Assembly: GCF_042610495.1 (NCBI RefSeq)
Contig: NZ_JBHGAP010000008.1
Location: 1 to 64,000, forward strand
DNA: 64,000 bases
From: RU20A sp042610495
GTDB taxonomy: Bacteria > Pseudomonadota > Alphaproteobacteria > Rhizobiales > Rhizobiaceae
Direction: 5' to 3'
This document shows, in pieces, positions 8,250 to 17,579 of the stretch. The notes under the pieces were generated by a model that saw only the letters and a program-made list of their open reading frames with translations, searched no databases and was not told the origin of the DNA. Every line of letters starts with the position of its first letter. The stretch's first letter is position 1. A program made the translations under genes and the position numbers.

Positions 8250-9284
8250 TTAGTTGTCCTGCATCACGTTGCGCCACAGGTCGATGCCGCCGTCGCTGGC
8301 GTGGCGGTCGATCTCCTTCAGCTCCTCATCCGTGAAGGCGAGATTGTTCAGCGCATCCAGCGAATCGTCGAGCTGCTGGACATTGCGCGCGCCGATGAGG
8401 GCGGAGGTGATGCGCGGATCGCGCAGCACCCAGGCAATGGCCATCTGCGCCAGCGACTGGCCGCGCCGGGCGGCGATGTCGTTCAGCGCACGCACGCGGG
8501 CGATGTTGTCCTCCGTCAGCAGGCTTTCGTCGAAGGAGCCGGCGCGGGCCGCACGGCTGTCGGCGGAAACGCCGTTCAGGTACTTGTTCGTCAGCAGGCC
8601 CTGCGCCAGCGGCGAAAAGGCGATGCAGCCGGTGCCGAGCGCGTCGAGCGTGCCGAGAAGCTCCTGCTCCACCCAGCGGTTCAGCATGGAATAAGACGGC
8701 TGGTGGATGAGGAGCGGCACGCCTTCGGCGCGCAGGATGGCTTCGGCCTGGCGGGTGCGTTCGGCACCGTAGGAGGAAATGCCGACATAGAGAGCCTTGC
8801 CCTGACGTACCATCTGCACCAGCGCGCCCATGGTTTCTTCCAGCGGCACATCCGAGGTCGGGCGGTGCGAATAGAAGATATCGACATAGTCGAGGCCCAT
8901 GCGCTTCAGGCTCTGGTCTAGCGAGGCCATGAGATACTTGCGCGAACCGCCGATGCCATAGGGGCCGGGCCACATGTCCCAGCCGGCCTTGGAGGAGATG
9001 ACGAGCTCGTCGCGCAGGCTTGCGAAATCCTTGCTGAGGATCTGGCCGAAATTCTCTTCCGCCGAGCCGTAGGGCGGGCCGTAATTGTTGGCGAGGTCGA
9101 AGTGTGTCACGCCCCGGTCGAACGCACGGCGCACCACGGCGCGTCCGGTCTCGAACACGTCGGTGCCGCCGAAATTATGCCACAGGCCGAGCGAGATCGG
9201 CGGCAGGCGCAGGCCCCACTTGCCGACGCGGCGGTAGTCCCTGTTCTCGTAACGATCGGCTGCCGGAACGTATTGTGTCTGCAT
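8250..9284 (-). CDS. Aldo/keto reductase, L-glyceraldehyde 3-phosphate reductase type (YghZ)
   Basis: A 344-residue reductase with the arrangement of the YghZ/MgrA branch: R-x-V-G-x-W-GLRLPPISLGLWHNFG at the start, HFDLANNYGPPYGSAEENFG (catalytic Asp and Tyr), VISSKAGWDMW (Lys) and IFYSHRPTSDVPLEET (His). YghZ reduces L-glyceraldehyde 3-phosphate and methylglyoxal with NADPH, removing toxic carbonyls. The C-terminal motif SALIGARNVQQLDDSL binds cofactor. It is first in a two-gene operon with the reductase downstream. Family is clear; the precise substrate is inferred from similarity. Confidence 0.88.
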   Translation of the reverse strand: MQTQYVPAADRYENRDYRRVGKWGLRLPPISLGLWHNFGGTDVFETGRAVVRRAFDRGVTHFDLANNYGPPYGSAEENFGQILSKDFASLRDELVISSKAGWDMWPGPYGIGGSRKYLMASLDQSLKRMGLDYVDIFYSHRPTSDVPLEETMGALVQMVRQGKALYVGISSYGAERTRQAEAILRAEGVPLLIHQPSYSMLNRWVEQELLGTLDALGTGCIAFSPLAQGLLTNKYLNGVSADSRAARAGSFDESLLTEDNIARVRALNDIAARRGQSLAQMAIAWVLRDPRITSALIGARNVQQLDDSLDALNNLAFTDEELKEIDRHASDGGIDLWRNVMQDN

Positions 9285-9422
9285 TGGGTGTCTCCCTTGT
9301 GTGCGCCATGGGGGCGCCGGCCGACCCTTGGCGGCCCGCCTTTGCCCTATGACTAAGCGAGGCGGATGGTTTCGGCAATCGCAGGCAATTCAATGGATCG
9401 TTTCGCCAGAATCAACGATTAC

Positions 9423-10328
9423 TCACGCGGTGGGGCGCAATTCGCGGATCGTCTTGATGAGCACCTGCAGGCCGTGCGGCACCTGCCGGCGGCTGGAATA
9501 GTAGAAGGCGAGCGGCGGGCCGGGCGAGGCCCATTCCGGCAGAAGGATCTCCAGCCGGCCGGCCTCCACATGCGGGCGGGCCAGCCGCTCCAGGCAGTAG
9601 ACGACAGCCGTGCCGGAGAGTGCCGCCGAGATCGCGATATCGGTGGAGCCGGAGATGAGGGAGCCCGGCGCATCGATTTCCAGATGCTCCTCACCGCGGT
9701 CGAAATCCCACCGGACGATCTGGCCGCGCCCGGTGCGCAGCCGCACGCAATTGTGCCGCAGCAGATCGCTCGGGTGTTGCGGGCGGCCCATGCGCTCCAG
9801 ATAGGCGGGGGCTGCGACGGCGACCCACATCAGGGGTTCGGTGACGGTGACGGCGATCATGTCTTCGGGGATGGAGCCGGCATAGCGAAGGCCCGCATCG
9901 AAGCCTTCCGCGGTGACATCGAGGAAGTGATCGTCGGCGGCAATCTCAAGCTCGATGGTCGGATAGCGTTCGCGGAAGACCGGCAGCACCGGCGCGAGCA
10001 GCAGCGGCACCGCATCGCGCAGGACATTGATACGCACGCTCCCGGAAATGCCGCCGAAGCGGCCCTGCAATTCCTCGATGCCCTCATGGATGATGTCGAG
10101 GCCGGCTGCCACCTTTTCCGCCAGCGCGGCACCGGCGGCGGTCGGCGAGACGCTGCGGCTGGTGCGGTTGAGAAGGCGCACGCCGAGACGGGCTTCCAGC
10201 GCCTTCATCCGGTGGCTGAGGGCCGAAACGGAAAGCCCCAGCTGATCGGCGGCCTTGCGAAACGAGCGATGGCGCACGATCAGCAGGAAGACGGAAAGGT
10301 CTGACAGCTCATTCCGCATGGAGATCAT
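9423..10328 (-). CDS. LysR-family transcriptional regulator
   Basis: About 301 residues with an N-terminal winged helix-turn-helix (residues 8-65: FLLIVRHRSFRKAADQLGLS, ALSHRMKALEARLG, LLNRTSRSVSPTAAG) and a C-terminal periplasmic-binding-like effector domain (IPEDMIAVTV, VYCLERLARPHVEAGRL). Start is ATG 10328 or the in-frame ATG at 10319. It is divergent from the semialdehyde dehydrogenase at 10544, with 215 bp between, so that gene is the first candidate target. The reductases on its own strand, 138 bp downstream, could also be regulated. Confidence 0.9.
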   Translation of the reverse strand: MISMRNELSDLSVFLLIVRHRSFRKAADQLGLSVSALSHRMKALEARLGVRLLNRTSRSVSPTAAGAALAEKVAAGLDIIHEGIEELQGRFGGISGSVRINVLRDAVPLLLAPVLPVFRERYPTIELEIAADDHFLDVTAEGFDAGLRYAGSIPEDMIAVTVTEPLMWVAVAAPAYLERMGRPQHPSDLLRHNCVRLRTGRGQIVRWDFDRGEEHLEIDAPGSLISGSTDIAISAALSGTAVVYCLERLARPHVEAGRLEILLPEWASPGPPLAFYYSSRRQVPHGLQVLIKTIRELRPTA

Positions 10329-10543
10329 CGCAAAGCCATTCTCTTTCGGCGCAAAACGTGGGAAACCCTTCCCCGCGCCGGAAACGGAGCGGGAGGAGCT
10401 GATGTCGTGCGCAACCGGAACCGATCCGGTGGCGCTCAATGGTCGCAGCCGCCGCTTCGGGTGGCGACCTGCCGGAGCCCCTGCGCGAGGCCCGGCAAGA
10501 CCGACCGATTCGACCGCACCCTTGCGACACGGAGATACATGCA

Positions 10544-12058
10544 ATGAGCTTCACCCCCAATGGCAAACACCTCGTGGCCGGCGAATGGCTTGAGGGCAAC
10601 GGCACCTTTGCCTCGACGCCCGCCCACGGCCCCTCGCACGATTTTGCCGTCGGCACCGTCGAGATCGTCAACAAGGCGGCGGAAGCGGCCGAAGAGGCTT
10701 TCCTCTCCTACGGCTATTCCTCGCGGGCGGAACGCGCCGCCTTCATCCGCGCCATCGCCGACGAGATCGAGGCGCGTGCGGATGCCATCACGGAAATCGG
10801 CACGCAGGAAACCGGCCTGCCCGTCGCCCGCCTGCAGGGCGAGCGTGGCCGCACGACCGGCCAGCTCCGGCTCTTCGCCGACCACATCGAGAAGGGTGAC
10901 TATCTCGACCGCCGCGTCGATGCGGCGCTCCCCGACCGCCAGCCGCTGCCGCGCCCGGAAATCCGCCTGATCCAGCGGCCGATCGGCCCGGTCGCCGTCT
11001 TCGGTGCCTCCAACTTTCCGCTCGCCTTCTCGACCGCCGGCGGTGATACGGCCGCAGCACTTGCGGCCGGCTGCCCCGTCGTCGTCAAGGGTCACTCGGC
11101 CCATCCGGGCACGGGCGAAATCATCGCCGATGCCATCCTCGCCGCCATCAAGAAGACCGGCGTGCATCCGGGCGTCTTCTCGCTGATCCAGGGCGGCAAT
11201 CGTCAGGTGGGCGAGGCTGTGGTGCAGCATCCGCTGATCAAGGCGGTCGGCTTTACCGGATCGCTCGCCGGTGGCCGCGCGCTCTTCAATCTGTGCGCCG
11301 CCCGCCCGGAGCCGATCCCCTTCTTCGGCGAACTCGGCTCGGTCAACCCGATGTTCCTGCTGCCGGAAGCCATGAAGGCGCGCGCCGAAACGCTCGGCCA
11401 GGGCTGGGCGGGATCGCTCACCATGGGTGCGGGACAGTTCTGCACCAATCCGGGCATTGCCATCGTCACCGACGGCCCGGACGCCGACCGCTTCACCAAG
11501 GCGACCGTCGAGGCGCTGGAGAAGGTGGCTGCCCAGACCATGCTGACGGACGGCATCGCCAAGGCCTATCGTGACGGGCAGGAGCGTTTCCAGAGCCGCA
11601 ATTCTGTCAAGCCGCTGCTGACGACGGAATCGAACGAGCGTCAGGCCTCGCCGAACCTCTTTGAAATCTCCGGCGACCAGTTCATGGCCGACCATGCGCT
11701 GTCAGAAGAGGTGTTCGGCCCGCTCGGCCTCGTCGTGCGCGTCGGCTCCATCGCCGAGATGGAAAAGCTTGCCCGCAACTTCGAGGGTCAGCTGACGGCG
11801 ACGATCCACATGGATGAGGGCGACCTGGACGAGGCCAAGCGCCTGCGCCCGATCCTCGAGCGCAAGGCAGGCCGCGTGCTGGTCAACGGCTTCCCGACGG
11901 GCGTTGAAGTGGTCGATTCCATGGTGCATGGCGGCCCCTACCCGGCCTCCACCAACTTCGGCGCCACCAGCGTCGGCACCATGTCCATCCGCCGCTTCCT
12001 GCGCCCGGTCTCCTACCAGAACATGCCGGCCGGCCTGCTGCCGGAAGACTTCCAGTAA
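10544..12058 (+). CDS. Alpha-ketoglutarate semialdehyde (2,5-dioxovalerate) dehydrogenase
   Basis: A 504-residue aldehyde dehydrogenase of the branch that oxidises 2,5-dioxopentanoate to 2-oxoglutarate, the last step of non-phosphorylative pentose, glucarate or hydroxyproline breakdown. Evidence: GPVAVFGASNFPLAFSTAGG Rossmann region, VVVKGHSAHPG, the glutamate in FFGELGSVNPMF, the catalytic cysteine in GAGQFCTNPG and EEVFGPLGLVV. ATG 10544 has GGAGA 8 bp upstream. A rho-independent terminator follows at 12080. The LysR gene on the opposite strand is the likely regulator. Which sugar acid feeds it cannot be read from neighbours. Confidence 0.85.
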   Translation: MSFTPNGKHLVAGEWLEGNGTFASTPAHGPSHDFAVGTVEIVNKAAEAAEEAFLSYGYSSRAERAAFIRAIADEIEARADAITEIGTQETGLPVARLQGERGRTTGQLRLFADHIEKGDYLDRRVDAALPDRQPLPRPEIRLIQRPIGPVAVFGASNFPLAFSTAGGDTAAALAAGCPVVVKGHSAHPGTGEIIADAILAAIKKTGVHPGVFSLIQGGNRQVGEAVVQHPLIKAVGFTGSLAGGRALFNLCAARPEPIPFFGELGSVNPMFLLPEAMKARAETLGQGWAGSLTMGAGQFCTNPGIAIVTDGPDADRFTKATVEALEKVAAQTMLTDGIAKAYRDGQERFQSRNSVKPLLTTESNERQASPNLFEISGDQFMADHALSEEVFGPLGLVVRVGSIAEMEKLARNFEGQLTATIHMDEGDLDEAKRLRPILERKAGRVLVNGFPTGVEVVDSMVHGGPYPASTNFGATSVGTMSIRRFLRPVSYQNMPAGLLPEDFQ

Positions 12059-12079
12059 GAACTGACTGACTGACTGATG

Positions 12080-12116
12080 AAGCCGCAGTTACCGAAGGGT
12101 TGCTGCGGCTTTTTTG
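12080..12116 (+). terminator. Rho-independent terminator of the semialdehyde dehydrogenase
   Basis: AAGCCGCAG (12080-12088) pairs with CTGCGGCTT (12103-12111), followed by six T residues. Four CTGA units precede the stem at 12062-12077. Confidence 0.9.
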
Positions 12117-12123
12117 CGGGCGC

Positions 12124-13344
12124 TCAGCCTGCCACGGGCGCGACGCGGCGTTCCGCCACGAGCGGAATGGCCGCGAAGGCGAGCGTGCCGACAAGGCCGG
12201 TGGCGGCGATGATGACGAGGGACGGCGTGGTGCCGAGCCGTTCCAGCGAGAGCGACATGCCGAGCGGGGCGAGTGCCGCCGCCACCTGCTTGGCGGCGGT
12301 CGACCAGCCCATCAGGCGGCCGTAGCCCTTCGCCCCGAACAGTTCGAGCGGCAGCGTGCCGCCGACGATGCTGGTGAGGCCGGAGCCGAGGCCCATGCAG
12401 ATGGCGAAGAGCACGGCGCCCGGCAGCCAGGGGCCGGACGGTGCGCCGGTTGCCGCCAGCAGCACGGCGATGCCGATCGGCATAAGCGCAGCGGCGATGA
12501 CGGCGAGCCAGACCTGCCGCAGATCCCGACCGAAGACGAGGTTGATCAGACGGCTTGCCACCTGCGCGGGGCCGAAGAGCGCGGCGATCACCAGCCCCGC
12601 GCCGCCAAGGCCGAGCGCCTGCGTGAGCGGCACCATATGGACCAGCATGGCCGAGAGCGCATAGCCCTCAATGGCAAAGCCCGCGAGCATGAGGGTGAAG
12701 ACCAGCGGCCCCGGCGAAAGACCGGTCTCGGCAACACCACCCGCATGCGTTTTCGCCTCCGGCTGCGCGACGCGGCGCGTCAGCTTCATCAGCGCGAGAT
12801 GGATCGGCAGGCAGATGACGAGGTTGAGGAGCGCGAAGACGAGATAGACCTCCCGCCAGCCGAGAAAGCCATGCAGCCAGGCGGTGAGCGGCCAGAAGAG
12901 GGAGGAGGCGAAGCCGGCAATCAGCGTGAGATGGGTGATGGAGCGCCGGGCGGTGGCGCCGCCGGCCTGCACGATGGCGGTGAAGGCGGTGGCATAGAGC
13001 ACGGTGGTCGAGACGACCTCGATGGTCACCAGCGCCGCCGCAAAGGCAAAGGCACCGGGAACCACCGCGGCAAGGACGAGGCTGAGCGCCGCGGCCAGCG
13101 AGCCGACCGACAGGACACGGCCTGCCCCGTGGCGATCCGCGAGCCGGCCGGCGACGGGCGCGGCGAGCCCCCCGATGAGCAGCGCCACAGAGAAGGCGCC
13201 GAAGACCCAGCTTTCGGACCGGCCGATGTCGCGGGCGATATCCGGCACGAGAATGCTGAAGGCATAATAGAGCGTGCCATAGCCGATGATCTGGGTGGTG
13301 CCGAGGCCGAGAACGGCGGCGACCGGCATGCTGGGTTCGCTCAT
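12124..13344 (-). CDS. MFS transporter at the end of the arsenic operon
   Basis: A 406-residue major facilitator with about twelve hydrophobic segments and the loop 2-3 signature RLADRHGAGR (near residues 67-76). A charged central loop (TRRVAQPEAKTHAGG) separates the halves. It starts 18 bp after arsH on the same strand and is the last gene of the cluster, so it is probably cotranscribed and may export an arsenical, but sequence does not show the substrate. It is not of the ArsB or Acr3 type. It converges on the dehydrogenase terminator. Confidence 0.8.
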   Translation of the reverse strand: MSEPSMPVAAVLGLGTTQIIGYGTLYYAFSILVPDIARDIGRSESWVFGAFSVALLIGGLAAPVAGRLADRHGAGRVLSVGSLAAALSLVLAAVVPGAFAFAAALVTIEVVSTTVLYATAFTAIVQAGGATARRSITHLTLIAGFASSLFWPLTAWLHGFLGWREVYLVFALLNLVICLPIHLALMKLTRRVAQPEAKTHAGGVAETGLSPGPLVFTLMLAGFAIEGYALSAMLVHMVPLTQALGLGGAGLVIAALFGPAQVASRLINLVFGRDLRQVWLAVIAAALMPIGIAVLLAATGAPSGPWLPGAVLFAICMGLGSGLTSIVGGTLPLELFGAKGYGRLMGWSTAAKQVAAALAPLGMSLSLERLGTTPSLVIIAATGLVGTLAFAAIPLVAERRVAPVAG

Positions 13345-13362
13345 CAGCCGGCCTCCTCGCCG

Positions 13363-14115
13363 TCAGATCGATTTCAGGCTGGTTCGCGCTTCGAGCTTTG
13401 CCGCATCCTCGCGGCGCTCGCTGTAGCGATCCGTCAGATGGGCCGAGCAATCGCGCGTGAGAAGCGTGAATTTCATCAGTTCCTCACAGACGTCAACGAC
13501 GCGCTCGTAATAGGAGGACGGTTTCATGCGGCCGCTGGCGTCGAATTCCTGGAAGGCCTTGGCGACGGAGGACTGGTTGGGGATGGTGATCATCCGCATC
13601 CAGCGGCCGAGCAGGCGCATCGTATTGACCGCATTGAAGGATTGCGAACCGCCCGAGACCTGCATGACGGCCAGCGTCTTGCCCTGGGTCGGCCGGATGG
13701 AGCCGATGGACAGCGGAATCCAGTCGATTTGCGCCTTCATGATGCCGGTGATGGTGCCGTGGCGCTCGGGGCTCACCCAGACCTGACCCTCGGACCATTC
13801 CGAAAGCGCGCGCAGCTCGCGCACCTTCGGATGGCTGACCGGGGCATCATCGGGAAGCGGCAGGCCGGAAGGATTGAAGAAGCGGACCTCGGCGCCGAAA
13901 TGCGTCAGCAGACGGCCCGCCTCCTCGGCCAGCAGGCGGCTGTAGGAAACCTGCCGCAGCGATCCGTAGAGGATGAGGATGCGCGGCGGATGGGTGGAGA
14001 AGGCCGGACGGAGCGCATCGCGATCCGGCATCCGCAGATGGCCGAGGTCGGCTGCCGGCAGATCGGCTGCGGTGATGGCGGGGCCGAGCGTGGCGGGGTC
14101 GACGGGGTCGGTCAT
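13363..14115 (-). CDS. arsH: ArsH, NADPH-dependent FMN reductase / organoarsenical oxidase
   Basis: ArsH is a flavodoxin-fold FMN enzyme that oxidises toxic trivalent methylarsenicals to pentavalent forms with NADPH. The 250-residue product has the typical preface (HPPRILILYGSLRQVSYSRLL, the FMN-phosphate loop GSLR-x-x-SYSR near residues 51-59), the VWVSPERHGTITGIMKAQIDW region and LAVMQVSGGSQSFNAVN. Length fits the family. It lies between arsC (16 bp) and the MFS gene (18 bp), consistent with one operon. Confidence 0.93.
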   Translation of the reverse strand: MTDPVDPATLGPAITAADLPAADLGHLRMPDRDALRPAFSTHPPRILILYGSLRQVSYSRLLAEEAGRLLTHFGAEVRFFNPSGLPLPDDAPVSHPKVRELRALSEWSEGQVWVSPERHGTITGIMKAQIDWIPLSIGSIRPTQGKTLAVMQVSGGSQSFNAVNTMRLLGRWMRMITIPNQSSVAKAFQEFDASGRMKPSSYYERVVDVCEELMKFTLLTRDCSAHLTDRYSERREDAAKLEARTSLKSI

Positions 14116-14131
14116 GGCGGTATCCGTTCAA

Positions 14132-14557
14132 TCAGGCGATGCGCTTGCCGGTCTCGTCCAGAACCGCCTCGCCGTCTTCCTTCACGAAGGCGGAGGTAAA
14201 GGCGTCGGGCGGCAGGATATCCAGCACGGCTTCCGAGGGGCGGCACAGGCGCGTGCCGAGCGGTGTCACCACGAAGGGCCGGTTGATGAGGATGGGGGTC
14301 GCGATCATCGCGTCCAGCAACTGGTCATCGGTCAGTGCGGGATCGGCAAGGCCGAGTTCTTCATAGGGCGTGCCCTTTTCGCGGATCGCCTGGCGCACGG
14401 TGAGGCCGCCGTCGCGGATCATGCCGGCCAGCACGTCCTTTGCCGGCGGGTGGGCGAGGTAGTCGATCACGGTGGGCTCGATGCCGGCATGGCGGATGAG
14501 GGCCAGCGTGTTGCGCGAGGTGCCGCATTTCGGATTGTGGTAGATGGTGACGTCCAT
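14132..14557 (-). CDS. arsC: Arsenate reductase ArsC (glutaredoxin-coupled type)
   Basis: Reduces arsenate to arsenite using glutathione and glutaredoxin. Cys11 lies in YHNPKCGTSRNTL, and Arg59, Arg93 and Arg106 match the three arginines of the R773 enzyme (60, 94, 107) with a constant one-residue offset. The 141-residue length from ATG 14557 equals that of the E. coli enzyme; an ATG at 14566 is directly abutted by GAGAGA, leaving no spacing, so the downstream start is preferred. It sits between aqpS and arsH, so its arsenite product is probably released through AqpS. Confidence 0.95.
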   Translation of the reverse strand: MDVTIYHNPKCGTSRNTLALIRHAGIEPTVIDYLAHPPAKDVLAGMIRDGGLTVRQAIREKGTPYEELGLADPALTDDQLLDAMIATPILINRPFVVTPLGTRLCRPSEAVLDILPPDAFTSAFVKEDGEAVLDETGKRIA

Positions 14558-14574
14558 GGCAGCCATTCTCTCGA

Positions 14575-15267
14575 TCAGGATTGGGGAACAGTGAGCGGGG
14601 CGGCGGCCGCGCGCTCACGCGCAAACAGCCAGCCGCCGATGAGGGCGCCGAGGAGCGCTCCGGCGATTTCGGCGATGATGAAGCCCGGCAGATCGACCGG
14701 GCGGATGCCGGCGAAGGTATCGGTCAGGCTGCGGGCAATCGCCACGGCGGGGTTGGCGAAGGATGTCGAGGCCGTGAACCAGTAGGCGGCGGTGATATAG
14801 AGGCCGACCAGCATGGGAACGGCCTCGGCGCGGAAGCGCAGGCCGCCAAGGATCGTCAGCAGCAGGCCGGCGGTTGCCACCACCTCCGCCGTCCACTGGC
14901 CGGTGCCGCTGCGCACGGTCTGCGACACCTGCAGAATCGGCAGATCGAACATGGCGTGGGCGAGAAGCGTGCCGGCGATGCCGCCCGCGATCTGCGCGAG
15001 GATATAGGGCAGAAGCATTCCCGCCTCGATCTCTCGGCGCAGCGCGAACACCAGCGTGACGACCGGGTTGAAATGCGCGCCCGATAGCGGCCCGAGAATG
15101 GTGATGAGCACCATCAGGATGGCGCCGGTCGGGATCGTGTTGCCCAGAAGCGAGACGGCGACGTCATCGCTCAGCCGATCGGCCATGATGCCGGAGCCGA
15201 CGACGGTGGCGACGAGGATGGCGGTTCCGAGCGCTTCGGCGGTCAGGCGGCGGGTGGCGTCAGGCAT
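14575..15267 (-). CDS. aqpS: AqpS-type aquaglyceroporin of the arsenic operon
   Basis: A 230-residue MIP-family channel with six membrane segments and two half-helices carrying N67-P68-V69 (GAHFNPVVTL) and N172-P173-A174 (FANPAVAIARS). In Sinorhizobium meliloti an aquaporin replaces the arsenite pump: ArsC makes arsenite and the neutral As(OH)3 leaves down its gradient. The same gene order (arsR-aqpS-arsC-arsH) is seen here. The first NPA box is NPV, a common variant. Start ATG 15267 is 8 bp after the arsR stop. Confidence 0.93.
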   Translation of the reverse strand: MPDATRRLTAEALGTAILVATVVGSGIMADRLSDDVAVSLLGNTIPTGAILMVLITILGPLSGAHFNPVVTLVFALRREIEAGMLLPYILAQIAGGIAGTLLAHAMFDLPILQVSQTVRSGTGQWTAEVVATAGLLLTILGGLRFRAEAVPMLVGLYITAAYWFTASTSFANPAVAIARSLTDTFAGIRPVDLPGFIIAEIAGALLGALIGGWLFARERAAAAPLTVPQS

Positions 15268-15275
15268 GGGCTCGC

Positions 15276-15635
15276 TCAATTCTTCGCAGCGGGCGCGCAG
15301 GCGCTTGCGCATCCGGTCAGGTCGTCGATCAACGGCTGGCAGAGATCGGCACGACCACCGCAGCAGTCCTTCAAAAGATAGAGTGTCAGGGCGCGCAGCG
15401 TGTCGAAGTCGGCGCGGTAGAGAATGGAGCGGCCCTGTCGCTCGTCGGTAACAAGCCCCGCTTGCAACAGGATCGCCAGATGGTTCGACATGGTGTTCTG
15501 GGGAACGCCGATCATGCGCGCGAGCTCGCCGGCGGGGATGCCCTCCGGCTCGCATCGCACCAGCAGGCGGAAGGTCTGCAGCCGGGTCTGCTGGGCCAGG
15601 GCGGCGAGCGCCGCGATTGTTTCTTTTTCATCCAT
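15276..15635 (-). CDS. arsR: ArsR-family arsenite-responsive repressor
   Basis: A 119-residue winged-helix repressor: recognition region GELARMIGVPQNTMSNHLAILLQ at residues 36-58, wing DERQGRSILYRAD. The classical ELCVCDL metal motif in the DNA-binding helix is absent. Instead cysteines cluster at the C-terminus: Cys91, Cys92 and Cys99 (DCCGGRADLC), plus Cys109 and Cys113. This resembles ArsR types that bind As(III) with C-terminal cysteines. It is first in the operon, and an inverted repeat overlaps the region just before its ATG. Confidence 0.92.
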   Translation of the reverse strand: MDEKETIAALAALAQQTRLQTFRLLVRCEPEGIPAGELARMIGVPQNTMSNHLAILLQAGLVTDERQGRSILYRADFDTLRALTLYLLKDCCGGRADLCQPLIDDLTGCASACAPAAKN

Positions 15636-15637
15636 AT

Positions 15638-15653
15638 ATCCAGAATAATGGAT
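15638..15653. promoter_or_regulatory. Candidate ArsR operator
   Basis: The inverted repeat ATCCA-N6-TGGAT ends 3 bp upstream of the arsR start codon, in an AT-rich patch. ArsR proteins autoregulate by binding such dyads; binding here is inferred. Confidence 0.5.
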
Positions 15654-15814
15654 TTATTTTTCACGTCAATAGACGCTGTGCGGCCCGTCGTTTCGCCGCG
15701 CTGGATAGGCAAAATGCACGCAGGACTGCAAGATTTACGGCATATCTCACTCTTTTCTTTTCCATTTGGTCAGAATAAGCTCAAGCTTCTGGGATAAAAA
15801 AAGGAGAAATTTCC

Positions 15815-17416
15815 ATGACTTACCGAGTTTCGTCCCGCACCGTTGGCAAAATTTTCGCTTCCGTCGCGCTTGCCGCCCTTCTGTCGTCCACGGCTTTTGC
15901 CGAGACCGTCATCCGCCGCGGCAATGGCGGCGAGCCGCAGACGCTCGACCAGGCCAAGATCTCCATCGACATCGAAGGCTTCATCGTTCGCGACCTCTTC
16001 GAGGGCCTGACGGTGTATGACGCCAACGGCAAGGTTCAGCCGGGCGTGGCCGAGAGCTGGAAGATCTCCGATGACGGCACGGTCTACACCTTCAAGCTCC
16101 GGGACAACGCCAAGTGGTCCGACGGCAGCCCGGTCGTTGCCGGCGATTTCGTCTACTCCATGACCCGCGTGCTGGATCCCACGACCGCTGCCGGCTATGC
16201 CAATATCCTCTATCCGATCAAGGGCGCCGAAGCCTTCAACACCTCGAAGGGCAAGGCCGATGCGCTTGGCCTGAAGGCCATCGACGACAAGACGCTGGAA
16301 ATCACGCTGGAGCGGGCGACGCCCTATTTCCTGCAGCTGATGACCCACTACACCGCCATTCCCGTCAACAAGGCGAACATCGAGAAATTCGGCGCTGATT
16401 TCACCAAGCCCGGCAACCTCGTCTCGAACGGTGCCTACAAGCTGACCGAATATGTCGCCAACGACCACATCACCGCCGTGAAGAACCCGGACTACTGGGA
16501 CGCCGCGAATGTGAAGATCGACAAGGTGATCTATAACCCCTCGGAAGACCAGGCCGCCGTTGCCCGCGCCTTCGAGGCCGGCGAAATCGACATCGCCTAC
16601 AACTTCCAGGCCGACCAGCGCGACTTCCTGACGAAGAAGCTCGGCGAAGACCAGGTGCAGGCCTCGCCTGCGCTCGCCACCTACTACTATGCCTTCGACA
16701 GCCGCCACGCACCTTTCGATGACGTGCGCGTGCGCAAGGCGCTGTCCATCGCGGTCGATCGCGACTTCCTGTCGGAGAAGGTCTATGGCGGCACCCAGCT
16801 GCCCTCCTACACCTTCGTGCCGCCGGGCATGGAAGGCTACACTTCGCCCAAGCCGGCCGATGCCGACAAGGACCAGCTGGATCGCGAAGACGAAGCCAAG
16901 GCACTGCTGAAGGAAGCCGGCTACGGTGAAGGCGGCAAGCCCCTGAAGATCGACATCCGCTACAACACCAACGAGAACCACAAGAAGGTGGCCGTTGCCG
17001 TCGCCGACATGTGGAAGGCGATCGGCGCGGAGGTCACCATCCAGAACCTCGACGTGAAGTCGCACTATGCCTATCTGCAGGAAGGCGGCACGTTCGACGT
17101 GGCGCGCGCCGGCTGGTCGGCCGACTATGCCGACCCGGAAAACTTCCTGAACCTGCTCGTCTCCACCAACAAGGCCTTCAACTACGGGCACTACAGCAAC
17201 CCGAAGTATGACGAGCTGATGAAGGCCTCCTATGCCGAGACGGACCCGGCCAAGCGCATGGCGATCCTCGCCGAAGCGGAAGCCATCGTTCTGAACGAAT
17301 ATCCGGTCACGCCCTTCATGAACAATGCCAACCTGTGGCTGGTCAGCCGCAAGGTGAAGGGCTTCAGCCAGAATGCCGTCAACGAGCATCTGACCAAATA
17401 TCTCTCCATCGAGTAA
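15815..17416 (+). CDS. Oligopeptide ABC transporter, periplasmic binding protein (OppA-like)
   Basis: A 533-residue family 5 solute-binding protein. Residues 1-29 are a signal peptide (basic start, then VALAALLSSTAFA, cleavage probably before ETVIRR). Mature features are GGEPQTLDQAK, LFEGLTVYDANGKVQPGVAESW, the KWSDGSPVVAGDFVYS signature region and VRKALSIAVDRDFL. ATG 15815 follows AAAAAGGAGAAA. It heads an operon with two permeases and a double ATPase, separated from them by 163 bp, and is divergent from arsR. The ligand is probably a peptide; size preference is not readable. Confidence 0.92.
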   Translation: MTYRVSSRTVGKIFASVALAALLSSTAFAETVIRRGNGGEPQTLDQAKISIDIEGFIVRDLFEGLTVYDANGKVQPGVAESWKISDDGTVYTFKLRDNAKWSDGSPVVAGDFVYSMTRVLDPTTAAGYANILYPIKGAEAFNTSKGKADALGLKAIDDKTLEITLERATPYFLQLMTHYTAIPVNKANIEKFGADFTKPGNLVSNGAYKLTEYVANDHITAVKNPDYWDAANVKIDKVIYNPSEDQAAVARAFEAGEIDIAYNFQADQRDFLTKKLGEDQVQASPALATYYYAFDSRHAPFDDVRVRKALSIAVDRDFLSEKVYGGTQLPSYTFVPPGMEGYTSPKPADADKDQLDREDEAKALLKEAGYGEGGKPLKIDIRYNTNENHKKVAVAVADMWKAIGAEVTIQNLDVKSHYAYLQEGGTFDVARAGWSADYADPENFLNLLVSTNKAFNYGHYSNPKYDELMKASYAETDPAKRMAILAEAEAIVLNEYPVTPFMNNANLWLVSRKVKGFSQNAVNEHLTKYLSIE

Positions 17417-17579
17417 TCGTCAGCGGCTGCTGCGCCCGCGTGTCTCCTGAAAGGGATGCGCGGGCGGCGTCCGTTCATGCGGCCGGCCGTGATGCCGCGC
17501 CGTCCGTCTTGAAGCGATTTCCGAACTGGAAGGCTGATGCGCCACAATGCGCCGGCCGGCCGGAGCGAGGGAGTGGCCC

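Noticed and set aside
12062..12077. CTGA tandem repeat after the semialdehyde dehydrogenase
   Set aside because: Four short units in a terminator leader; no evidence of slippage in a coding frame or of function.
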